Assembly: GCF_947503125.1 (NCBI RefSeq)
Contig: NZ_CANNCR010000010.1
Location: forward strand, 1 to 64,000
Direction: 5' to 3'
From: an uncultured Metabacillus sp.
Lineage (GTDB): Bacteria; Bacillota; Bacilli; Bacillales; Bacillaceae
DNA: 64,000 nt
Position 1 is the stretch's first letter, and every line of letters starts with the position of its first letter. The notes beneath the pieces are model-generated. The model was not told the DNA's origin and did no database searches. It saw only the letters and a program-made list of their open reading frames with translations. Shown here piece after piece: positions 34,438-43,525 of this stretch. Made by a program: the position numbers and the translations under genes.

Positions 34438-34530
34438 TAATGGATTTTTTTATTATGGGAACGTGTGTGGTACACAAATGGTGTGGGTCAGTAACAATAA
34501 TTTATTTTCTCAAAAAAAATACTTACACAA

Positions 34531-34575
34531 AAAGACCAGATTAACAGTAAGGAAAACACTGTCTCTCTGGTCCTT
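34531..34575 (-). terminator. Hairpin downstream of the DUF4129 gene
   Basis: GACCAGA (34534-34540) pairs with TCTGGTC (34566-34572), with an inner ACAGT/ACTGT stem. The sequence is related to the terminator at 29561-29616. It follows the end of the minus-strand DUF4129 gene and precedes the cntK promoter. Confidence 0.6.
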
Positions 34576-34622
34576 GATGTACGATATTAAAACTCCTTGT
34601 CCACTTTCTATAACGAATTGGA

Positions 34623-35930
34623 TTACTCGTAACGATCAACAAGCTGTTTTACCTGCTCTAATTCCGGCAAACTTATATCCGTATTTCCGTATCTAGCTTT
34701 ATCATACGCTTCTGATAACATGTGCAAATCCTTTTGCTGTTTGGCGCCTTTGTTAATTTCATTGATTGTTTCAGACGGGGTTTGCGAAACTTTAAAGTTT
34801 AATCCTTGCATAACCTCATCTAATACGACATGACGATATGCAAAACGTACCTTTTCTTTGTCAGATAATTCATCCCATTTTTGTTTTCGGCTAAACAACT
34901 GAGAAAAAAATTCTCTTGCCTGATTTTCTTTTCCTTTTCGCCATTTTTTAAAATCGATTAAACTTTCCTTCTCATCAATATACTGGATTTCTTCATCCTG
35001 TTCACTATCTAGTATCTTGAAAATCTGATTCAAGCATTCAATCAGCCATTTGAGAAGAAGATTAAACAGGCGACCAAACTTCTTTCCGGCATAAATGATA
35101 AAAAAAGCAATGATAACTAGCGCAATCCCATAAAAGACAACATACATCAGCCTTTCCATAATGACAGCAAATGCAGAAGGCTCGCCTTCCTCTATGACCG
35201 GAAAAGCAGCTTCATTAGGTGGCGGTGTACTTTCAACAGGCTCTTCATTTTCAAACAGAGATAAGACAGATATAATCATAGAAATGACGGTTGAAGCAAG
35301 CTTTTTAAGGAAATGTTTTATCGTTTCCAAATTGGTTATGACTGCAATAATACATAAAATAACCAAAATATAGACACGATTTTTGCCTTTAATGGAACCA
35401 GTTACAAACGGCTTTTTTTGTTTTGATAGGGTTGATGTTTTTAACATATGATGATTAGAAAGGAATAAAGTGATGGTGACTAAAAGGATGCAGCTCCAGG
35501 TGATAATTTCAAGATAAGGATTTAGCCAATCAACGAATCGAAAGACGAAAAAAGCAATAAAGTAAATCGGAAACCCAAATATCCATAATGATGAAAACCT
35601 GATTAAATCCTCGATTTCCCGCTCTGCATAAAGAATGCTTCGGTAAAACATCACACTGTTAGCAGCAAAAATGAGCAAGTATGTTAATAGAGAATCATGA
35701 AAAAACATCGTCACTCCTGCATTTATGATGGTTGCAGCTGCCAGATAAACCATTCTCTTTTGAGTACCAGCAATCATCCGAATAAAATACCCTAAGATAA
35801 AGAGAAAGGGCAGACTAGCGATCCAAAGATAAGGGTTAGGAGCAAAGGATATGGCAATGAAAAAAACAATCGGAAAGATGAGGGTCAGTTCGATCATGCT
35901 GTATCCAAATCTTTCAAGAAATCTGTTCAT
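34623..35930 (-). CDS. Membrane protein with C-terminal DUF4129 domain
   Basis: This 435-residue protein has about five N-terminal helices, an extracytoplasmic acidic/proline segment (ENEEPVESTPPPNEAAFPVIEEGEPS), another helix (VVFYGIALVIIAFFIIYAG) and a cytoplasmic DUF4129 domain (VRFAYRHVVLDEVMQGLNFKVSQTPSETINEI...LSEAYDKARYGN). In the usual MoxR-DUF58-transglutaminase cluster (B. subtilis yeaC-yeaD-yebA) the third protein carries a transglutaminase-like core between membrane helices and DUF4129. Here that core is absent. It overlaps the DUF58 gene by 17 bp, so the trio is translationally coupled. Confidence 0.8.
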   Translation of the reverse strand: MNRFLERFGYSMIELTLIFPIVFFIAISFAPNPYLWIASLPFLFILGYFIRMIAGTQKRMVYLAAATIINAGVTMFFHDSLLTYLLIFAANSVMFYRSILYAEREIEDLIRFSSLWIFGFPIYFIAFFVFRFVDWLNPYLEIITWSCILLVTITLFLSNHHMLKTSTLSKQKKPFVTGSIKGKNRVYILVILCIIAVITNLETIKHFLKKLASTVISMIISVLSLFENEEPVESTPPPNEAAFPVIEEGEPSAFAVIMERLMYVVFYGIALVIIAFFIIYAGKKFGRLFNLLLKWLIECLNQIFKILDSEQDEEIQYIDEKESLIDFKKWRKGKENQAREFFSQLFSRKQKWDELSDKEKVRFAYRHVVLDEVMQGLNFKVSQTPSETINEINKGAKQQKDLHMLSEAYDKARYGNTDISLPELEQVKQLVDRYE

Positions 35931-37062
35931 TTTTTACTTCCCCTTCTCTGTCATCGATATTGATCGAATCATCTATTAGCATTAGAAATTCAATTTTATT
36001 CCCCTGTGTTTCTAAAAGCCGGATTTTTTCAGTGACATTTTCTGTTAGGGTTGACGTGATGATAAGGATATCTGTATTGTTTCGCTGCTCAATGTCTTCC
36101 ATTAGAAATCGATTAAAGCTCATGCTCCTGTCCATGCTTAACTTGGCCATTGTATCAAAAAGGTAGGTCAGCTGCTGCTTCCCACTTGCTGGTTCAATTC
36201 GAACTGGTAATTTCACATTAGGATCAGTTGATTGTCCGAAAGGCTCAATTAGATAGGCGTTACAGCCAAATCCTGTGCTTATTCCTTTTGAAATTGAATA
36301 TTGAGCAATGGAAGCAGCATAAGAAATTCCTTTTTCAAATAGAGCTTTGTTTTGTATCGGCATCCAAATATCCTCTGTCTCATCAAAATTTATATAAATC
36401 ATCAGGTGATGATCTGCTGTATAATCTCTCTTGCTAACCTGTAATTTGTCTGTACGAGCTGTTGCTTTCCAATTGACAGAATTTAGCGGGTCCCCATAGG
36501 AATACTCTCGTGCCCCAGCGATGACAAAGGGGTCATCAATGATCCATCTTCGTACCATTATAATTCCGAGCCAGCTATGGGATGGCAAAGGAATATCCTC
36601 CATTGCTGTAAGTTCAGGATATACTGTAACAACGGCTTTAGCATCAAATTGCTTAAAGCTTTCCGTAATACCAAGTACATCTCCAAGTGTCAAAGAAACT
36701 GTTTTAAGCTCGTAATAACCACGTTTCGTACAGCAAACCTTATGCCTTCTTGTTATTTTTTGATAGGGCAATAGGCTGAATAACGTCCGATGCAGTTCTT
36801 CCCATTGAAAATCGGTCATTTGATTATGTTTGCCTGCAAACCGTAAATGTCGATCAATGTTTGATTCTAATCGTAACCAAGGAATTGGAAGCAGTTTATT
36901 ATTTACCAGCTCATCAACCATTTCAATTTCTTCGCCTGCAAACACTGCCTCTTTACTAAAAACACGTGAATACTTTAATCGTAATAGCCCAAATTTGGTG
37001 AAAATATAGCTTTGGAAGCCGCTAATAAGAAGAGTGATAATAAGAAACCAAGTAATATTCAT
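35914..37062 (-). CDS. DUF58 domain protein
   Basis: This 382-residue protein has one or two N-terminal hydrophobic segments and a DUF58 domain with the conserved REYSYGDPLNSVNWKATARTDKLQVSKRDYTADHHLMIYINF, which resembles a von Willebrand A-type fold. DUF58 proteins are partners of MoxR ATPases. It overlaps both neighbours by a few bases. The closest B. subtilis arrangement is yeaD. Molecular role unproven; the cluster is thought to act on assembly of envelope or secreted protein complexes. Confidence 0.87.
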   Translation of the reverse strand: MNITWFLIITLLISGFQSYIFTKFGLLRLKYSRVFSKEAVFAGEEIEMVDELVNNKLLPIPWLRLESNIDRHLRFAGKHNQMTDFQWEELHRTLFSLLPYQKITRRHKVCCTKRGYYELKTVSLTLGDVLGITESFKQFDAKAVVTVYPELTAMEDIPLPSHSWLGIIMVRRWIIDDPFVIAGAREYSYGDPLNSVNWKATARTDKLQVSKRDYTADHHLMIYINFDETEDIWMPIQNKALFEKGISYAASIAQYSISKGISTGFGCNAYLIEPFGQSTDPNVKLPVRIEPASGKQQLTYLFDTMAKLSMDRSMSFNRFLMEDIEQRNNTDILIITSTLTENVTEKIRLLETQGNKIEFLMLIDDSINIDDREGEVKNEQIS

Positions 37063-38033
37063 CTCTGTTGAAGCCCCTTCATCAGCTCTTTCTCTGTAGG
37101 AACTGGAATTGCATTCAATAGTTCATCTATTATCGTATCAACCCTTTCATTTTTTGCTTTCATCATTGAATGAATAATAAGACGGTGTCCTAAAACAGGC
37201 TTAACCATTGCCTTGACATCATCAGGACTTACATAATCTCTTCCTTTCAGAATAGCGTATACTTGAACCGCTTTTAACAACGCTTGACTCCCGCGCGGAC
37301 TAATCCCTAATGCAATGGAAGGATGTGTTCTTGTTTTTTCTACAATCGTCATAATGTAATCAAGTATGTCACCGCTTACAAAAATGCTGGAATAAAGATT
37401 TTGAGTAGCAATTATCTCCTCCCTGCTTACAACAGCTGTAATTTCCTCCAGCGGACTATGATCCTTAAACCGCATTAAAATATCGATGCCTTCTTCTTTT
37501 GACGGATAACCTACATTTATTTTTAGTAAAAAACGGTCGAGCTGAGCCTCGGGTAACGGGAAGGTTCCTTGGTTTTCTACAGGGTTTTGGGTCGCGATGA
37601 CCATAAATGGACGATCTAGTAGATGTGTCTCACCGTCAATGGTCGTCTGTCTTTCCTCCATACACTCAAGTAAACTTGATTGCGTTCTAGGAGTTGCCCG
37701 ATTGATTTCATCTGCCAGAACAATATTCGAAAAAATAGGTCCTGGCCGAAATTCAAATTCTCCCTGCTTCTGATTGTAAAAATGGATACCAGTTACATCG
37801 GAAGGTAATAAATCCGGGGTAAATTGAATTCGTTTAAATGAGCATGCCAGAGATTTAGCCATTGCTTTTGCTAAGAGGGTTTTTCCTGTTCCAGGAACAT
37901 CCTCTAAAAGGACATGTCCAGATGAGATAAATGCTACGAGAAGCTGATCGATTTGTTCCTCTTTTCCGATGACAACTTTTTGAATATTTTTCTTTACCTT
38001 TGCAGCTACTTCTTGTATAGTGCTTAAATTCAT
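37059..38033 (-). CDS. MoxR-family AAA+ ATPase
   Basis: This 324-residue AAA+ ATPase has Walker A EDVPGTGKTLLAK, Walker B NIVLADEINRATPRTQSSLLECMEE, sensor 1 (MVIATQNPVENQGTFPLPEAQLDRF) and the arginine finger region typical of MoxR (YeaC in B. subtilis). MoxR ATPases act as chaperones for metal insertion or complex assembly. It is the first gene of the coupled MoxR-DUF58-DUF4129 operon. The start is ATG 38033 after AAAGGAG. Confidence 0.92.
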   Translation of the reverse strand: MNLSTIQEVAAKVKKNIQKVVIGKEEQIDQLLVAFISSGHVLLEDVPGTGKTLLAKAMAKSLACSFKRIQFTPDLLPSDVTGIHFYNQKQGEFEFRPGPIFSNIVLADEINRATPRTQSSLLECMEERQTTIDGETHLLDRPFMVIATQNPVENQGTFPLPEAQLDRFLLKINVGYPSKEEGIDILMRFKDHSPLEEITAVVSREEIIATQNLYSSIFVSGDILDYIMTIVEKTRTHPSIALGISPRGSQALLKAVQVYAILKGRDYVSPDDVKAMVKPVLGHRLIIHSMMKAKNERVDTIIDELLNAIPVPTEKELMKGLQQR

Positions 38034-38207
38034 GACGTTTGCTCCTTTATTTACATTTCTATTACGAGTTAAAATAAAACGGTTACATTATGATTTAGAC
38101 ATCATCTTCTTTTTTCCTCTTTATAATTCATACGGTAAAGGAAATATTCTTTTCATATTTTTTAAAAAATAACCAAAGCTATTTATGATCATGAAAAAAG
38201 GAGAATG

Positions 38208-38357
38208 ATGAAAATGGGCAACCAAAGTGATGGCCGTCAAATTCGCTCTAAAGCTGAAAAAAGAGCAATTGAAAAAGGACAAGAAGTGGAAACAAAGGAA
38301 TTTACCCGAGGTAATGGCAGTCAAAACAACAGAATTCCGAATCGAAAAAATACTTAA
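38208..38357 (+). CDS. Small hydrophilic protein of 47-49 residues
   Basis: A short plus-strand frame begins at one of three ATGs (38205, 38208, 38214) behind AAAAAGGAG and ends at TAA 38357. The product reads MGNQSDGRQIRSKAEKRAIEKG followed by a charged, Asn/Gln-rich tail. It is very hydrophilic and basic, with no cysteine or membrane segment, like small acid-soluble spore proteins, but I cannot place it in a named family. It is followed by a strong terminator at 38368. The good ribosome-binding site and terminator make it likely a real gene. Confidence 0.65.
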   Translation: MKMGNQSDGRQIRSKAEKRAIEKGQEVETKEFTRGNGSQNNRIPNRKNT

Positions 38358-38367
38358 GTTATTGTAT

Positions 38368-38410
38368 AAAAAGACTGAACCCTATCGGATCATTTGCGTT
38401 CAGTCTTTTT
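38368..38410. terminator. Terminator between the small gene and GH172
   Basis: AAAAAGACTGAAC (38368-38380) pairs with GTTCAGTCTTTTT (38398-38410), a 13-bp perfect stem with flanking A/T runs. It can serve both converging genes. Confidence 0.88.
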
Positions 38411-38447
38411 ATCCTTATTTACTTAAAAAGAATATGTCACTTGCCTT

Positions 38448-39527
38448 TTATATCACTTCCAGCTCGTCCTTCCCAGGTAATTCTGGCATTTTGGCATGAG
38501 GTTCAGCTTGGTACCAATAACTAACGGATGCAATATCATCTTGGAGCGGCAAATATCTGCCCTTAGACCTCCAACCCAGTGCCTGAATGGTCACTTTTAA
38601 ATCTTCTTCAAAGCGGATGGGATCCATGATATGCCATCTATACATGCCAAACCTCTGCTGTGATTGGTATAATCCATCTGGTTTAGATACCTGAGGAAAG
38701 CCTAAAAAAGGAGTAGAATAAACGCCGTACTGTCCTTTTGGATGTTCAAAATTCCAGGCTCCTCCAAAATAATCTTCTGTCCCGGTACCGACAATGGAAG
38801 GATGTTCATCTCCATCAAGATAAAACTTTATTTCCCCTTCGCCCCACCATCCATTGCTGTTTACTTGCCACGCTAAATAGGTGCCCACATAGTGACCTTG
38901 GCCTTTAACACCATCAAGGATTGTATACACTTCTTTATATTTTAATGGATTGGCTCTTCGCCATTGCGCATGGAAGTATGCTGCATGATCTGGAACTTCG
39001 GTTAGTGTAAAATTAATTTGATAATACAAAATCGCATCATCATCCCCAATATTTTCAATGATGATTTTTGCCGATTTTCTAAATGGCATTTCCCAATAGC
39101 TGTTATATCCACCAGCAGGATTCACAACAATTGGTAATGAATTTACATTAACTCTTTCTCCCCATCCATTACAGAAAAAATCCCCAATTGGAACATTAAC
39201 AGATGGGTTTTTCTCCCCATCCCAATAGATTTTTAGGATTAATGACCGAAAATGTTCTTTTGGGCAAGTCATCCACATATGTTGAATGGCGCCAGAATCC
39301 TGAATATCTGCTATTGTAAATTGACTTTGTGCTTTAATAGCAATAGACGGTGAGACTTTCCAACCGACCCCCAAATCTCTTGCACACTCTTTGCCAGTAC
39401 CCTCTGTGGCTAATCCGCCCTTGCCTTTCTCCCCTGTGAAATTTTCAGCACTTATTGAACGACTTTTTGCTGATGAAAGTAAAGAGATGTTATGTAACCC
39501 CATACCTAAACCATTAAATGTTTCCAT
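38448..39527 (-). CDS. Glycoside hydrolase family 172 (DUF2961) protein
   Basis: This 359-residue protein belongs to DUF2961, now GH172, which includes alpha-D-fructofuranosidases and D-arabinofuranosidases. Visible blocks are GGYNSYWEMPFRKSAKI, YYQINFTLTEVPDHAAYFHAQWRRANP, and EIKFYLDGDEHPSIVGTGTEDYFGGAWNF with the acidic residues of the active site. There is no signal peptide, so it acts in the cytoplasm on imported sugar. It is divergent from an AraC regulator, with a matching pair of inverted repeats between them. The exact substrate is unknown. Confidence 0.85.
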   Translation of the reverse strand: METFNGLGMGLHNISLLSSAKSRSISAENFTGEKGKGGLATEGTGKECARDLGVGWKVSPSIAIKAQSQFTIADIQDSGAIQHMWMTCPKEHFRSLILKIYWDGEKNPSVNVPIGDFFCNGWGERVNVNSLPIVVNPAGGYNSYWEMPFRKSAKIIIENIGDDDAILYYQINFTLTEVPDHAAYFHAQWRRANPLKYKEVYTILDGVKGQGHYVGTYLAWQVNSNGWWGEGEIKFYLDGDEHPSIVGTGTEDYFGGAWNFEHPKGQYGVYSTPFLGFPQVSKPDGLYQSQQRFGMYRWHIMDPIRFEEDLKVTIQALGWRSKGRYLPLQDDIASVSYWYQAEPHAKMPELPGKDELEVI

Positions 39528-39622
39528 CCTATTCCCTCCCTAATAAAACCGTTACTTGTACTTTATTATTATAAAAGTGCTTTCATCTTGTCGTCTTTAG
39601 CCTGTATTTGCAATCTTTTAAC

Positions 39623-39743
39623 AATAATTGCTTTTATACGTGATTCTGAAGGATAGAAAAAAGCTTGACGTAAATGATTAAATTCTTGCTTTATCAATTA
39701 TTGTTTTTTCGCTAAGATGGAAAGTATAAAAGCAATCATTATT
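39623..39743. promoter_or_regulatory. Paired inverted half-sites, probable AraC operators, between GH172 and its regulator
   Basis: ATTGCTTTTATAC at 39627-39639 is the exact reverse complement of GTATAAAAGCAAT at 39724-39736, and the flanks AATA/TATT also match loosely. The right copy overlaps a TATAAA -10 of the AraC gene (TTGTTT at ~39700, 18-bp spacer). The left copy lies upstream of the GH172 promoter. This suggests autorepression and activation by the same regulator, perhaps with DNA looping. Confidence 0.6.
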
Positions 39744-39790
39744 TCTATTGTTTAACATTTATTGAGTTTGCTGGAGAGGACTATATCGAA

Positions 39791-40660
39791 ATGGATTTAA
39801 AAAATTTCACTCCGTTTATTCGCGTTGCTATGGATAGTAAAATTGAATCGAATTTTTATTTTAATCGATCCATTTTTGATCACGAAATTATATATTTAAA
39901 AGAAGGGGAATTACTAGCGAAGATTGGTGAAGAAACATACCATTGTATACCAGGGGATATCATTTTTTTAAGACCAAAACAAAATCATATGTTGAAAACA
40001 ATTAAAAATAGTCCTATTCATCAACCTCATATTCATTTTGACTTTTATTATCAAGAAGATAGCAAGGATGTAAAGGTTTCATTCAAAAAATTAAATGATA
40101 TGCCTACTGAAGAAATGAAGTGGTTTCGCGAAGACATCACTCGTCAATGGCCTGTACAAATCCCATCCGTGATAAGATTAAGGAATCCAATCATCATCGA
40201 AAATATATTGTATGAAATAATAAATGAATTCACTCAAAAATTACCTTTTTATGAATTAAACATTCAAGGGCTTTTTTCGCAATTATGGAGTCATTTAACC
40301 CGAGAATCTCATTGGCAAAAAAACGAACAGCTCCAAAAATATTGGGATCACTTACAAAACGTTAAAGCTTATTTATCCCATCACGTTAATCGAGAGGTTT
40401 CATTACAGGAACTTGGTGAAATGTCAAATTTAAGTAAGTATCACTTACTGAGATTATTTAAACAAGCTTACAAAGTAACCCCAATTAAGTATCATTTGGA
40501 GATAAGAATTGAAAAAGCTAAGGAATTAATTCAGTATTCTAATCTATCAATAACAGAAATTGCTGCAAGATTTGGTTTTCATTCTGTCCACTCATTTAGT
40601 CGCTCATTTAAAAACATAGAAGGTGTGCCGCCAACATTTTATCGAAATAAAGGCTTTTAA
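39791..40660 (+). CDS. AraC-family regulator with cupin domain
   Basis: This 289-residue regulator has an N-terminal cupin (HEIIYLKEGELLAKIGEETYHCIPGDIIFLRPKQNHML) and C-terminal double helix-turn-helix (VSLQELGEMSNLSKYHLLRLFKQAYKVTPIKYHLEIRIEKAKELI...ITEIAARFGFHSVHSFSRSF). It is one of the few plus-strand genes right of the dif-like site, divergent from GH172. It probably senses the GH172 substrate or product and controls GH172 and possibly the DUF2264/ABC genes on the other side. Confidence 0.9.
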   Translation: MDLKNFTPFIRVAMDSKIESNFYFNRSIFDHEIIYLKEGELLAKIGEETYHCIPGDIIFLRPKQNHMLKTIKNSPIHQPHIHFDFYYQEDSKDVKVSFKKLNDMPTEEMKWFREDITRQWPVQIPSVIRLRNPIIIENILYEIINEFTQKLPFYELNIQGLFSQLWSHLTRESHWQKNEQLQKYWDHLQNVKAYLSHHVNREVSLQELGEMSNLSKYHLLRLFKQAYKVTPIKYHLEIRIEKAKELIQYSNLSITEIAARFGFHSVHSFSRSFKNIEGVPPTFYRNKGF

Positions 40661-40844
40661 ATTCTTCGATTAATAATAGAGAGATGTCAAATCCTCCTTA
40701 TGTTCATCATGCTGTATGTTTATAATAAGCATTGGCAAACAAATTACTTAAAATCTAATAAAAGTAACTCTCTGGGCAATTGAGCTAATTCGAATAAATG
40801 AAAAGTCCTTTTACATGCTATTACTCCCCTTAAATTGGACTAAT

Positions 40845-41996
40845 TTAATCATGAAGAGCATGATCGATAGGAAAATCCTTTCCAGACCAAGCTTTCTTCT
40901 GAGTCCATTCCGTTTCTGGATCACTCCAAAATTGATGTGAGGGTGAAAGTCCTAAGGGAAGAAAAATGACAGAACATAGATAGGTGCTTCCCGTAGATAT
41001 GTATGGTTCGCCTACCCCTGGTTGATGTCCGGCAAAGCCGACAGTAAGCCAGCCATCTTTCGTAAAGGTATTTGGTGCGTTTAATGTTCTTCTCATTACA
41101 GCAGTAAGGCATGATCGTACCTGTGCTGGAGTGAGTTCTTCCGGCAGATCATTTCTCAGCGCATGGTGAGCAAGACATTGAAAAGCACCACATCGATAAG
41201 CGAGCGAACGTCCAACTGGAGGAAATGTCCCTTCTGGAGAAATAAGGCGTTCCTGAATCACAGCATATCGTTGAGACCGTTTGATGATGGTGCTCCTTCT
41301 CTTTTGCCAATCTGGATATTCACCCCCGACAGCTTCGATTAAATCCACCAGCATCGGATGGATGACGAAGCTATTGTAGGAATCATAATGAAAATCAGGA
41401 CCATCACTATAAACGCCATCGCCTAAATACCATTGGTCTAATTGTTTAATGGCAAAATCGATTCGTACCGGATCCCAATCCTTTTCCCCTAGTTTGAATA
41501 AAGCTGCTTCAATCATTGCCGAAAATAAAAGCCAATTTGAGAAAAATGGTTTCCTTGTTCGCGTGGCCTTCAAAGCAGCAATGACATTTTGCTGCACCCT
41601 CATGTCTAATTTCTCCCAAAGCTGGTTTGGCGCCCTGAGTATTGCTTGAGCTAAAAAGGCAGTATCCACGATTGGCTGAAAATCATCGCTAAAATTCATG
41701 TAGTCTGGCGACAGAGGGTCAGTCCCCGCATCAATTGCCTTTCTCGCTAATCTTCGATAAGAGGAAAGCGTTGCTTCTTCTCCTTCTGCCTCATTTTCTA
41801 ACCATGGTGCCATCCCAGCTAACAATCTTGCTAATGCCTCTAAGTGAGTGAATTTTTCCCGATTTGTTCCTTTTTTCATTTCTAGAGGCATGGAGGCCTT
41901 TAACTGTCTTTTTTCTAATGCTTCAAGAACAGGTGTTGCCAACTGAAGCATCATGTTGATCCAATACGATCGGCCGTTTGCGACCTCTTCTCTCAT
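40845..41996 (-). CDS. DUF2264 protein (possible glycan-degrading enzyme)
   Basis: This ~383-residue cytoplasmic protein matches the DUF2264 family: REEVANGRSYWINMMLQLATPVLEAL, HLEALARLLAGMAPWL, and WYLGDGVYSDGPDFHYDSYNSFVIHPML. It has an (alpha/alpha)-barrel-like composition. DUF2264 members are linked to glycoside hydrolases or lyases (some placed in GH154). I start it at ATG 41996, with AGGTGGG upstream, rather than GTG 42005. It lies directly downstream of a sugar ABC transporter and probably hydrolyses the imported oligosaccharide. Confidence 0.8.
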   Translation of the reverse strand: MREEVANGRSYWINMMLQLATPVLEALEKRQLKASMPLEMKKGTNREKFTHLEALARLLAGMAPWLENEAEGEEATLSSYRRLARKAIDAGTDPLSPDYMNFSDDFQPIVDTAFLAQAILRAPNQLWEKLDMRVQQNVIAALKATRTRKPFFSNWLLFSAMIEAALFKLGEKDWDPVRIDFAIKQLDQWYLGDGVYSDGPDFHYDSYNSFVIHPMLVDLIEAVGGEYPDWQKRRSTIIKRSQRYAVIQERLISPEGTFPPVGRSLAYRCGAFQCLAHHALRNDLPEELTPAQVRSCLTAVMRRTLNAPNTFTKDGWLTVGFAGHQPGVGEPYISTGSTYLCSVIFLPLGLSPSHQFWSDPETEWTQKKAWSGKDFPIDHALHD

Positions 41997-42107
41997 AAAA
42001 CCCACCTGCTTTCATCGTTACTTATAGAACATTATATATAGCTTCATATACTAAAAGATAGATAAAAAATAAGAAGAAGGAAGATAGCTCCCCCTTCTTA
42101 AAAGCGA

Positions 42108-43475
42108 TTACCTGTTCTTTACCCAATCAGTGCTTTCTTTCTGTGCCTTTTCCAAAGCTTCTTCAGGTGTTCTTTTACCAGTTAAAGTTGCTTCTATTTC
42201 AGATGTTAAGATAAAGCGCGGTTGTGAGGATGCCCAAGGATATCTTGGAGTCATCGGTGTGCTCATTGCCTCAAATACCTGCAGCATCAAAGGTTTTTCC
42301 TTAACACTATCCCACTCGGTTGCCGTTTTAATGGCCGGAATAGCACCCACTTCTTCAAAAAGATATTTTTGTGTGAATTCGCTCGTGGCAAATTTAATCC
42401 ATTCCCATGCTAATTCTTTGTTTTTGCTGCTTTTCGCAATGGCCAGCGGGCTTCCTGCAAATAAACCACCCTGTCCCTGTTCATTTTTAAACTCTTGAGC
42501 AATGGCAATCCGATCTTCCAAGCCTTGGGCATATGTTTGCTTAACTATATCTCCTGGTCCTTGGTTTAACATAATGGCGATATTATTATCTTTTGTCAGC
42601 CACTTTTCCTGTCCCTGGTTACTAACTAAACCCTTTGGTGCATATTGTTGCATGTCAGCTAACCATTTTAATCCATTCAGCATTTCTGGAGAATTGAAGT
42701 TAAACTTCACTTCATCCCAGGCAAACCCTTCTCCCCAGGAACCGTTTTGCCCCTCTGCAAGATTAACAAGGGTAAAGGCTGAAGACCAGTCTCCACGGAA
42801 CCAAATCCCGTAGTTTTGTTCACCTGTTACCGGATTTTTGCCCGTCATTTTCTTTGCCTTTTCAGCAATTTCTTGCATCGTTGGATGATCTGATAAATAC
42901 TCTACACCCCAGTCATCAAATAATTTCTTATCATATGAAATAAATCTGGCATCTCCTAAAAACGGCAAGCCATAAATTTGTAATTCATCATCATCCGGAC
43001 CTAAAACCTTCCATCCTTCAACTTGATTATCAATGAAAATGTCCAAACTAAATTCGCTATCATTATCGATAAACGGTTGTAACGGTTCTAAGACGCCTTG
43101 TGGTGCAAAGTCAGCGACACCAGGCATTTGATAAACATCGGCTTCATTAGAAGTGATCATTGCTTGCGTTTTTTCCGTGTAACCTTCCCACGGCATAATG
43201 ATAAATTCAACCGTTGCTCCTGGGTGCTGCTTCTCAAACTCTTCTTTTAAAACCTCTACCCCTTTGACAGAATCACCTGTGATCGGGTCTGTCGATGTTT
43301 CCATTGTAAAATCTCCAATTAACTGGACCTTTATCTTTTGGCCGGCCCATTCCCCGTCACCGCCACCAGCATTTTCTGTCGTTCCTGCCTTAGGACTGCA
43401 ACCAGTAAGCGCAGCTACAATCACCAGCAATGTTATTACTAAAAATAAAGTTCCTTTTTGTAACAAGCTTTTCAT
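42108..43475 (-). CDS. Sugar ABC transporter substrate-binding lipoprotein
   Basis: This ~455-residue lipoprotein of the carbohydrate-binding family 1 (MalE/UgpB type) has a signal peptide ending in the lipobox LTGC. The mature part shows the typical WEGYTEKTQAMI and LFAGSPLAIAKSSKNKELAWEWIKF. I start it at ATG 43475 because AAGGGGGAATAAGG precedes it; the ATG at 43502 adds nine residues in front of the signal peptide. It is the third gene of a permease-permease-binding protein unit. Substrate unknown, probably a plant or microbial oligosaccharide. Confidence 0.9.
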   Translation of the reverse strand: MKSLLQKGTLFLVITLLVIVAALTGCSPKAGTTENAGGGDGEWAGQKIKVQLIGDFTMETSTDPITGDSVKGVEVLKEEFEKQHPGATVEFIIMPWEGYTEKTQAMITSNEADVYQMPGVADFAPQGVLEPLQPFIDNDSEFSLDIFIDNQVEGWKVLGPDDDELQIYGLPFLGDARFISYDKKLFDDWGVEYLSDHPTMQEIAEKAKKMTGKNPVTGEQNYGIWFRGDWSSAFTLVNLAEGQNGSWGEGFAWDEVKFNFNSPEMLNGLKWLADMQQYAPKGLVSNQGQEKWLTKDNNIAIMLNQGPGDIVKQTYAQGLEDRIAIAQEFKNEQGQGGLFAGSPLAIAKSSKNKELAWEWIKFATSEFTQKYLFEEVGAIPAIKTATEWDSVKEKPLMLQVFEAMSTPMTPRYPWASSQPRFILTSEIEATLTGKRTPEEALEKAQKESTDWVKNR

Positions 43476-43525
43476 CCTTATTCCCCCTTGTTTATCATTC
43501 ACCTAGCAAAAAACCAACTGCTCAT

